Positions 7,137 to 11,585 of a stretch of 11,585 nt of DNA are shown here, in pieces. Below the pieces are notes generated by a model. It saw only the letters and a program-made list of their open reading frames with translations. It did not search any database and was not told the origin of the DNA. The stretch spans positions 1-11,585 of the forward strand of contig JAADEB010000128.1 in assembly GCA_013153655.1 (NCBI GenBank), read 5' to 3'. Position 1 is the first letter of the stretch. Every line of letters begins with the position of its first letter. A program made the position numbers and the translations under genes. This DNA is from Chlorobiota bacterium (GTDB lineage Bacteria; Bacteroidota; Bacteroidia; Flavobacteriales; Flavobacteriaceae).

Positions 7137-7137
7137 T

Positions 7138-8211
7138 TTATTTATCCATATCTATTATATAAACCGTCCCTTTTCCTTTTCCTATGGATCGTACGGCTTT
7201 TTCGCGCTTCATATATTGCAGGTCTTTTTTAAGCGTATGAATATTTATGTCGGGGAAAGCTTTGGCGATATCGGATATTTTGACGGGTTGGTTCCGGCGA
7301 ATAAACGCCAAAATGTTTTTTTGGCGGTCATTCAGGTAGCCGCCTTTGGCTTTTAAGGTTTCGTATTTAACCTCCAATTTTCTTGTTAGTTCATATAGTT
7401 TTTCCAAGAAAAAGAGCGTCCAGGCGGCGATGTTTTCGTCCGGTTTGTTACGGTTTTTTTGGCCTTCCATTAAGGCACGGTAATAATCTTTTTTGGCTTG
7501 CTCAATGAGGTTTTCAAAAGACACGTATTTAACGAAATCATATCCGTTTTGCAGTAACAAAAAAGTGGTTAATAATCTTGAAAGGCGTCCGTTCCCGTCT
7601 TGAAACGGATGAATGCTTAAAAATTCATATACAAACAGTGCAATGACCAGTAAGGGATGAATTTCCTTTTTCTTTAATTGCTCATTGGTCCAACGGATTA
7701 ATTCTTGCATTTCCTTTTCCACCAAATGAACCTCGGTGGTATTGAATATAACCTTTTGTTTGCCGCCGGGATAGGTAGCCACCACTTTATTGGACAAAGT
7801 TTTGTAATGCCCGCGATGGCGTGTGTCCTTATCGCTATATTTCAGCATGTTTTGATGCAATTGTTTGATATGGTTTTCCGTCAGCGGGATGGCGTCATAA
7901 TTTTCCAGGATGAGTTGCAAGGTGTCATAATAACCCATTACTTCCTGTTCGTCCCGCGTTTGCAGATTTTTCACCTGAAAACCGGACAAAAATTTTTCTA
8001 TTTCTTTATCGGTCATGGTGGCGCCTTCGATCCGGGTGGATGAGCCGATACTTTCAACGGCTGCTATTTGGCGCAATTCCTTCAAGTATTTATTTTCCTT
8101 TTGTTCAAGTGCATGCCATTTACCTTTATAGGTATCGATTTGGGAGATGAGTTGGAGGACCTTTTGTTGAACGGGAAAATCGAATGATAATTTTTTTATG
8201 TATTTATCCAT
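7138..8211 (-). CDS. Class II Fic family protein with C-terminal winged helix
   Basis: Fic enzymes transfer a nucleotide moiety, usually AMP from ATP, onto a hydroxyl side chain of a target protein. This 357-residue cytoplasmic protein has the full catalytic loop HPFQDGNGRLSR (201-212), with catalytic H201. The N-terminal inhibitory helix motif (S/T)xxxE(G/N) appears as S58-TRI-E62-G63 within SIGSSTRIEG, placing it in class II, which is self-inhibited. A beta-hairpin 'flap' region with RGHYKTLSNKVV and YPGGKQKVIF (about 133-156) precedes the core. Residues about 293-355 (LNDRQKNILAFIRR, then KISDIAKAFPDINIHTLKKDL and GKGTVYII) form a winged helix-turn-helix. The gene looks more AT-rich than gpmI or the PorZ cluster and lies next to the repeat mosaic, hinting at acquisition. 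It has a well-formed promoter with symmetric repeat blocks, so autoregulation through the winged helix is a reasonable inference. The target is unknown. Confidence 0.92.
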   Translation of the reverse strand: MDKYIKKLSFDFPVQQKVLQLISQIDTYKGKWHALEQKENKYLKELRQIAAVESIGSSTRIEGATMTDKEIEKFLSGFQVKNLQTRDEQEVMGYYDTLQLILENYDAIPLTENHIKQLHQNMLKYSDKDTRHRGHYKTLSNKVVATYPGGKQKVIFNTTEVHLVEKEMQELIRWTNEQLKKKEIHPLLVIALFVYEFLSIHPFQDGNGRLSRLLTTFLLLQNGYDFVKYVSFENLIEQAKKDYYRALMEGQKNRNKPDENIAAWTLFFLEKLYELTRKLEVKYETLKAKGGYLNDRQKNILAFIRRNQPVKISDIAKAFPDINIHTLKKDLQYMKREKAVRSIGKGKGTVYIIDMDK

Positions 8212-8238
8212 ATCTTATCCATATTTTATCCGAAAACA
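8205..8238. promoter_or_regulatory. Promoter-proximal TATCC repeat block (putative operator 1)
   Basis: TATCC boxes start at 8205, 8216 and 8227, exactly 11 bp apart, so they lie on one face of the helix. The block ends with TATTTTATCCGAAAACA (8222-8238). It overlaps the fic start codon (8209-8211) and the transcription start region. It matches the block at 8261-8294 at 30 of 34 positions. Confidence 0.6.
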
Positions 8239-8268
8239 AAAATACGAGTGCTTTTGGATATATCCAAA
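8237..8268 (-). promoter_or_regulatory. Putative Bacteroidota promoter of fic
   Basis: On the minus strand TTTG (8268-8265) and TATTTTTG (8244-8237) are separated by 20 nt, an exact fit to TTG-N17-23-TAnnTTTG. The -7 box ends 25 nt before the fic ATG. The -33 box lies inside the palindrome at 8253-8268, and both repeat blocks flank this promoter. Confidence 0.55.
8253..8268. promoter_or_regulatory. 16-bp perfect palindrome over the fic -33 box
   Basis: TTTGGATATATCCAAA is perfectly self-complementary over 16 bp. Its right half holds the first TATCC box of the upstream block (8261-8265) and its left half the inverted GGATA (8256-8260). A dimeric regulator is a natural reading, but no regulator has been shown. 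Confidence 0.55.
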
Positions 8269-8294
8269 TAATATCCGTATTTTATCCGAAAACA
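8261..8294. promoter_or_regulatory. Promoter-distal TATCC repeat block (putative operator 2)
   Basis: TATCC boxes start at 8261, 8272 and 8283, again exactly 11 bp apart. The block ends with TATTTTATCCGAAAACA (8278-8294), a perfect 17-bp copy of 8222-8238. The two blocks are offset by 56 bp and differ at only four positions. It covers the region from the -33 box upstream. Confidence 0.6.
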
Positions 8295-8615
8295 CTGATT
8301 TTTTTTGGGGAGAGGAAAATGTTGAAGATTATGGGTTGGTTTGGCTTTCCTTACATCAAACATTTATCCCACACCGGTTCGTCCCACAGGAAAGGTTTGT
8401 GTTCCGGCGGTATGGGAACGCGGCGGGTGTAGTGCAGTTGTATCCGCTTGGCGGGGCCGGTGGTGCGCATAACAAATGCTTTTTTATTCAAAAATATTTC
8501 AACATCCATTTGTTCCATGGAAAACATACGGTTTCATTCCTTTCATTTACCCCTCTATTCTATTTCTATTACATAAAAAAACTTCAAAAAGCGGAATCCC
8601 TAAATAACAACAGGC
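8295..8615. other. Intergenic stretch between fic promoter and outer-membrane protein gene
   Basis: About 320 bases. Apart from the possible small gene at 8351-8527, nothing firm is seen. The parts at 8295-8350 and 8528-8615 are AT-rich. They contain homopolymer runs (T8 near 8299, A7 near 8574) but no convincing hairpin terminator or TAnnTTTG element. Confidence 0.5.
8351..8527 (-). CDS. Possible small protein, 55-58 aa, unknown
   Basis: A short open frame reads from ATG at 8527 (58 aa) or the in-frame ATG at 8518 (55 aa) to TAA at 8351-8353. An in-frame TGA lies just upstream of 8527. From the second ATG it begins MEQMDVEIFLNKKAFVMRTT, passes through GPAKRIQLHYTRRVPIPPEH and ends in KPFLWDEPVWDKCLM. 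The G+C-rich codons and mixed charged/aromatic composition look coding, in contrast to the AT-rich flanks. I do not recognise a family. It lies 100 nt or less after the outer-membrane protein gene and 139 nt before fic on the same strand, so it could be a distal gene of the former's transcript. No clear promoter of its own is visible. A partner of Fic is conceivable but unsupported, since this Fic carries its own inhibitory helix. It could also be a gene remnant. Confidence 0.4.
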   Translation of the reverse strand: MFSMEQMDVEIFLNKKAFVMRTTGPAKRIQLHYTRRVPIPPEHKPFLWDEPVWDKCLM

Positions 8616-9512
8616 TCAATAAAACTCAGGATTTCCGCTGTTGCCGCCACGGTAGCGTTCGGGACGGCGGCGCCGGCTGTTTTTGTATTTATCCACCAAA
8701 CGCGCTTTTCCGAAGAGGAAGCCCAAGCGGACGTTCAGTCCCAGAAGAATACCGTCGCTTCCGGCAAGATTTCCCGCGTGAATCACTCCATCGCCGTCGT
8801 CGCCCACATAGTAATGCATCCCCACATTGATATCAAAAGTCATGCGGCGGCGAATAACAAATTCTTTGCCCAAATGAATACCGAAATGAAAAATGGTATG
8901 GGTATATTTCCTTTCGTCGTTGCTTCCGTACGGACCCCAATTTTCGGTCGTGTAACCTCCGCTGCTAAAACCCAGCCCCGGGGAAATATAGGTACCGTGC
9001 AAAACATGCAACGGACGGTATTGATCCCGGCTTTGGAAAAGGGATTTGAGGCGCAGGCGATAATCCAAGGTCATACCGAAACCGTAGCGGTCCCAAATGG
9101 CGGCGCTTTCCCGTTGAAGCCCCAAGCCGTAGAATTTTCCTTCCAACATCAAGGATTCACCCGGCGCCACGGCCCTTTCGTAGGCAAAAGCCAGGGTGTT
9201 GGACCCGAAAGCGGAAAAATTGAACATGAGGTTGTTAATCCGGTCGTCGGCAAAGTACCATTCGTTCTCTTCGGGGTCTTTCATCTTCATTTTATTGCCG
9301 GTATGAAATTTAATTTCTTTTACCAACACTTTGTCAATGGTAAACACCACGCCGTCAGGATCTTTGAAATCCACGTATTTGATTTGTTTATCGTTGATTT
9401 CTTTAATGATAACTTCATGTTTTTCACCGTCTTTGGTGATCAGAATATCTTGGGAGTAAGCCATACTTCCCATCATAAAGAGCCATAAAAAAAGCAGTTT
9501 TTTCATGTTCAT
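8616..9512 (-). CDS. Outer-membrane beta-barrel protein, function unknown
   Basis: This 298-residue exported protein starts MNMKKLLFLWLFMMGSMAYS with probable cleavage before QD. The second ATG at 9506 gives a more typical signal peptide. Residues about 20-70 (ILITKDGEKHEVIIKEINDK, then IKYVDFKDPDGVVFTIDK and VKEIKF) match a small beta-rich N-terminal unit common in Bacteroidota envelope proteins, usually read as 'D-I--KDG----KV-EI----IKY'. The rest alternates amphipathic strands (MFNFSAFGSNTLAFAYERAV, SLMLEGKFYGLGL, YGFGMTLDYRLRL, ILLGLNVRLGFLFG), as expected of a porin-like barrel of about eight to ten strands. It ends in an unusual basic tail with RRRRPERYRGG before NPEFY. Ligand and function cannot be inferred. 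It is divergent from the threonine dehydrogenase gene and could be co-transcribed with the small ORF downstream. Confidence 0.75.
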   Translation of the reverse strand: MNMKKLLFLWLFMMGSMAYSQDILITKDGEKHEVIIKEINDKQIKYVDFKDPDGVVFTIDKVLVKEIKFHTGNKMKMKDPEENEWYFADDRINNLMFNFSAFGSNTLAFAYERAVAPGESLMLEGKFYGLGLQRESAAIWDRYGFGMTLDYRLRLKSLFQSRDQYRPLHVLHGTYISPGLGFSSGGYTTENWGPYGSNDERKYTHTIFHFGIHLGKEFVIRRRMTFDINVGMHYYVGDDGDGVIHAGNLAGSDGILLGLNVRLGFLFGKARLVDKYKNSRRRRPERYRGGNSGNPEFY

Positions 9513-9524
9513 GATTTTTGAAAA

Positions 9525-9557
9525 TAAATATAATCAATTTTATGATTCCCGGTCAAA
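9525..9557 (-). promoter_or_regulatory. Putative promoter of the outer-membrane protein gene
   Basis: On the minus strand TTTG (9557-9554) and TATATTTA (9532-9525) are 21 nt apart. The second box matches TAnnTTTG at all positions except the final G. It lies 12 nt before the ATG at 9512 and 18 nt before that at 9506, favouring the latter start. Confidence 0.35.
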
Positions 9558-9649
9558 TTCATTAAATTTTTTGTTTACCTTTAACTTATTTCGAAAAAAA
9601 ATCCCCCGAAAAATTGACCTTAGTCGGAAATGATGCCGTAAATTATTTC

Positions 9650-9657
9650 TACTTTTG
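9650..9657 (+). promoter_or_regulatory. Putative -7 element of the threonine dehydrogenase gene
   Basis: TACTTTTG matches TAnnTTTG exactly and ends 17 nt before the ATG at 9675, implying a leader of about 12 nt. No TTG box sits at the standard distance; the nearest (9614-9616) is too far at 33 nt. Confidence 0.4.
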
Positions 9658-9674
9658 AGGCAGAAATCATCCGT

Positions 9675-10631
9675 ATGAAGAAACTCATTATCGGTGCTTA
9701 CGGCCAAATCGGGTCCGAATTACGGGTTGCTTTGGAAAAGCGCCACGGCCTGCACAGCGTCATGGCGGCGGATATTCGTAAACCGGAATCCGAAGACAGT
9801 GATTTCGTTTTGCTGGATGCCACGGAAAAGGATTCGGTTTTTGGCTTGCTGGAAAGCGAAGAAGTGGATGAAGTGTATCTGCTGGCGGCCCTGCTGTCGG
9901 CCAAGGCCGAGCAAATGCCCCAACAGGCTTGGCGAATCAATATGCAGGTGTTGTTTAATCTTTTGGAAGCGGGAAAGGAAGGCTTGTTCAAAAAACTTTT
10001 TTGGCCCAGTTCCATTGCCGTTTTCGGACCTCATACGCCCAAGCAACACACGCCGCAATACACCGTGATGGATCCCGACACCGTGTACGGCATCAGCAAG
10101 TTGGCCGGAGAGCGTTGGATGGAATATTATTTCGAAAAATACGGATTGGACGTGCGAAGCCTTCGATATCCCGGCATATTGAGCTGGAAAACGGCGCCCG
10201 GCGGCGGTACGACGGATTATGCCGTGGAAATGTTTCATTACGCCCTTAGGCATGAACCTTATGTTTGCTACGTGGCGCCCGGCGAACGCCTGCCCATGAT
10301 GTATATCGACGATGCGGTGGAAGGCACCTTGCAATTAATGTCCGCTCCGGCCGAAAAATTACGCATCCGTTCTTCCTACAACCTGTCGGGTATCGATTTC
10401 ACACCCGAAGAATTGGCCCGGGCCATTCGCCGCTACATTCCCGGATTCCGGGTGGAATACCGTCCCGATTTTCGCCAGCAAATAGCTGCCACATGGCCCG
10501 ACAGTATCGACGACCGTTTTGCCCGCGAAGACTGGGGATGGCGGCCCCGCTTCGATTTGGATAAAATGGTGCGTGAGATGTTGGCCGGCTTGAAACAAAC
10601 ACAATATCCCGAGGCGGAATTGAGTTTATAA
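9675..10631 (+). CDS. L-threonine 3-dehydrogenase, SDR (epimerase-like) type
   Basis: This 318-residue enzyme oxidises L-threonine with NAD+ to 2-amino-3-ketobutyrate, the first step of threonine conversion to glycine and acetyl-CoA. It belongs to the short-chain dehydrogenase type found in Flavobacterium and in animals, not the zinc-dependent Tdh of E. coli. Visible features are the NAD-binding GAYGQIG (7-13), DIRKP (33-37) after the second strand, ALLSAKAE (72-79), PSSIAVFGP (111-119), the catalytic Y138-x3-K142 in TVYGISKLAGE, and PGGGTTDYAVEMF (175-187). LPMMYIDDA (206-214), FTPEELA and WPDSIDDRFAREDWGW near the C-terminus follow. The last four blocks are diagnostic of threonine dehydrogenase rather than UDP-galactose epimerase. 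The gene for 2-amino-3-ketobutyrate CoA ligase is not beside it here. It is followed 19 nt later by a membrane protein gene on the same strand. Confidence 0.9.
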   Translation: MKKLIIGAYGQIGSELRVALEKRHGLHSVMAADIRKPESEDSDFVLLDATEKDSVFGLLESEEVDEVYLLAALLSAKAEQMPQQAWRINMQVLFNLLEAGKEGLFKKLFWPSSIAVFGPHTPKQHTPQYTVMDPDTVYGISKLAGERWMEYYFEKYGLDVRSLRYPGILSWKTAPGGGTTDYAVEMFHYALRHEPYVCYVAPGERLPMMYIDDAVEGTLQLMSAPAEKLRIRSSYNLSGIDFTPEELARAIRRYIPGFRVEYRPDFRQQIAATWPDSIDDRFAREDWGWRPRFDLDKMVREMLAGLKQTQYPEAELSL

Positions 10632-10650
10632 AAGTAGCCAAACCGTTTCG

Positions 10651-11274
10651 ATGAAACGTCCCGTTTTGCCGAAAGCCGTAAAGGTTTTAATGCATTTATT
10701 CGGAAAATTTCTTTTGGGAATTATTTTTCTGTCGTTTTTTCTGTGGGGCATCTTTTTGATTTGGTTGCATTATCCGGGAAACGGTAATATGTGTGACAGC
10801 GGGAATATGATCTTGTTTCTTATCGTGCTTATTTTTTCGGCATGGGCTTATTTCCTTTTATTATTATCGGCCTATTATTTTTTACGAAAACACAGGACGA
10901 AAGCATTGGTGCTTTCCTGGGTATTCATTTCGGCTTTTGTGTTTTTGGCATTAGGAATGAATTCTGTTTCATGGATGCGCCTTCTGCACGGCCGTCCGGA
11001 ATATGAAATTTCTCTTAATGCGCCCGTACATTCATCGGATATCCGGATGTACCGGGATGGTACATTTTTCAAAAACAGATTTGACCCGGGATGTTTCTAT
11101 GAACTGACGGGACATTTTATTTGGTCGGGAGATACTTTGGTTTTACATTACGAGCATCATCATGATTCCACGGCCGGTAGTCTCCGGTTGCTAAAAAAGG
11201 ATAACCGGCTCACGGGTTTGACGGATTCGTTACAGGGGAGCATCAAGGCCGTGGGGCGAAATGATTTTCCTTAG
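10651..11274 (+). CDS. Hypothetical membrane protein, three TM segments
   Basis: I do not recognise a family in this 207-residue protein. A basic N-terminus (MKRPVLPKAVK) leads into three hydrophobic segments at about 17-40, 53-78 and 86-105. A soluble C-terminal part of about 100 residues follows. It reads as short beta-strands around IRMYRDGTFFKNRF, CFYELTGHFIWSGDTLVLHY and GSLRLLKKDNRLTGL. This resembles Bacteroidota proteins where a small beta-rich 'cost-benefit of display' type domain follows membrane helices, but no function follows from that. A later ATG at 10690 would shorten the N-terminus by 13 residues. It follows the threonine dehydrogenase gene by 19 nt and may share its transcript. 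It looks more AT-rich than the threonine dehydrogenase gene. It converges on rsmI with 2 nt between stop codons and no visible hairpin. Confidence 0.7.
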   Translation: MKRPVLPKAVKVLMHLFGKFLLGIIFLSFFLWGIFLIWLHYPGNGNMCDSGNMILFLIVLIFSAWAYFLLLLSAYYFLRKHRTKALVLSWVFISAFVFLALGMNSVSWMRLLHGRPEYEISLNAPVHSSDIRMYRDGTFFKNRFDPGCFYELTGHFIWSGDTLVLHYEHHHDSTAGSLRLLKKDNRLTGLTDSLQGSIKAVGRNDFP

Positions 11275-11276
11275 TC

Positions 11277-11585
11277 TTAGTTCTTTGATTTCTTTTTTCC
11301 CGCTCCTTCCACCACCAAAACGATTTCGCCCTTGGGCGGATGTTCGGTGTAGTACCGTACCAGCTCGTCCAGGGTGCCACGGCGGTATTCTTCGAACTTT
11401 TTGGTGAGTTCCCTCGCCACCACCGCCTTCCTGTCGCCTCCCAGGTTTTCGGCCAATTGGGTGAGGGTTTTGGCCAACCTGTGCGGCGATTCGTAAAACA
11501 CCATGGTACGTTCCTCTCCGGCCAATTTTTGCAAGCGGGTTTGACGACCTTTTTTGACGGGCAAAAACCCTTCGAACACAAAACG
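11277..11585 (-). CDS. rsmI: 16S rRNA (cytidine(1402)-2'-O)-methyltransferase RsmI, C-terminal part
   Basis: This is the C-terminal end of a gene that enters from the right edge; about 102 codons are visible and no start lies in the window. A frame-internal GTG at 11579 is not the start, because the frame reads RFVFEGFLP through the edge, a strong RsmI motif. Further family marks are KKGRQTRLQKLAGEERTMVF, FYESPHRLAKTL, DRKAVVARELTKKFEE, RRGTLDELV and KGEIVLVVEG. RsmI methylates the 2'-OH of C1402 in the decoding centre of 16S rRNA with S-adenosylmethionine. The protein ends soon after the KGEIVLVVEG strand with a lysine-rich tail (GKKKSKN) and lacks the extra C-terminal domain of longer homologues. 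Its stop lies 2 nt from the stop of the convergent membrane protein gene. Confidence 0.93.
   Translation of the reverse strand, partial: RFVFEGFLPVKKGRQTRLQKLAGEERTMVFYESPHRLAKTLTQLAENLGGDRKAVVARELTKKFEEYRRGTLDELVRYYTEHPPKGEIVLVVEGAGKKKSKN

Larger units (their letters stand above)
6598..7137. repeat. Intergenic mosaic of simple and dispersed-type repeats
   Basis: About 540 bases with no believable gene. The stretch is a patchwork of several short tandem arrays, a TGTCATTCCGAACGCAGTG-type element with a TCCGCCT palindrome, and a tract reading CGTGTTCTCTGTGCC followed by TTGGTGTCCTTTGTGG. The last has the look of repeats often found between genes in environmental bacteria, where they give rise to spurious short ORFs. 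The longest ORFs across it appear to be translations of these repeats. The individual parts are listed separately. Confidence 0.6.

Noticed and set aside
6835..7356. Plus-strand 173-aa open frame across the repeat mosaic into the fic 3' end
   Set aside because: It translates repeat arrays and then runs antisense to the well-supported fic gene; it has no recognisable domain.
8351..8527. FicA-type antitoxin for the adjacent Fic
   Set aside because: The (S/T)xxxE(G/N) inhibitory motif is in the Fic protein itself (S58-E62-G63) and is not present in the small ORF.
8198..8830. Plus-strand 210-aa frame across the fic promoter and the small ORF
   Set aside because: It crosses AT-rich regulatory repeats and is antisense to better candidates; composition is low-complexity.
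8778..9488. Plus-strand 236-aa frame antisense to the outer-membrane protein gene
   Set aside because: The minus-strand frame has a signal peptide and barrel-like strands; this one has neither.
9675..10631. UDP-glucose 4-epimerase
   Set aside because: The PGGGTTDYAVEMF, LPMMYIDDA and C-terminal WP--IDD-FAREDWGW blocks are specific to SDR-type threonine dehydrogenase.

Overview
The window looks like a chromosomal segment of a member of the Bacteroidota, probably from the Flavobacteriia/Cytophagia side. The evidence is a type IX secretion system (T9SS) protein, PorZ, with a YPNP-type C-terminal sorting domain. In addition there is a TonB-dependent-receptor-like N-terminus with a carboxypeptidase-D-like plug-preceding domain, and a cell-surface protein carrying the 'MLDIQST-KGLLIPRM' motif. 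An SDR-type L-threonine dehydrogenase is present, and several upstream regions carry the Bacteroidota -7 element TAnnTTTG in place of Shine-Dalgarno signals.

Layout from left to right. Positions 1-3250 (minus strand) form a tight cluster: porZ, recO, then the start of a probable TonB-dependent receptor that runs off the left edge. The porZ-recO gap is 1 nt, and the receptor start overlaps the recO stop by 11 nt, so translation is probably coupled. An AT-rich divergent promoter region (3251-3557) separates porZ from a plus-strand secreted protein (3558-4994) that ends in an intramolecular-chaperone Peptidase_S74 domain with a coiled coil. That gene converges on gpmI, the glycolytic cofactor-independent phosphoglycerate mutase (5007-6569, minus), and the two stop codons sit in the two arms of one hairpin. 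Positions 6570-7137 hold no believable gene. This stretch is a mosaic of short tandem repeats and pieces resembling dispersed intergenic repeats.

Positions 7138-8300 carry a class II Fic adenylyltransferase with a C-terminal winged helix. Its promoter is bracketed by two nearly identical 34-bp blocks, each with three TATCC boxes at exact 11-bp spacing, and one block overlaps the start codon. This is the most interesting structure in the window and suggests an autoregulated module. A possible 55-58 aa minus-strand small gene (8351-8527) lies between fic and a beta-barrel outer-membrane protein gene (8616-9512, minus).

On the right, an SDR-family L-threonine 3-dehydrogenase (9675-10631) and a three-TM hypothetical membrane protein (10651-11274) lie on the plus strand. 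They converge, with only 2 nt between stop codons, on the C-terminal part of rsmI (16S rRNA 2'-O-methyltransferase), which runs off the right edge.

The window mixes housekeeping genes (recO, gpmI, rsmI, threonine catabolism) with cell-envelope and T9SS genes and one accessory-looking Fic island. No tRNA, rRNA, CRISPR array or transposase was seen.
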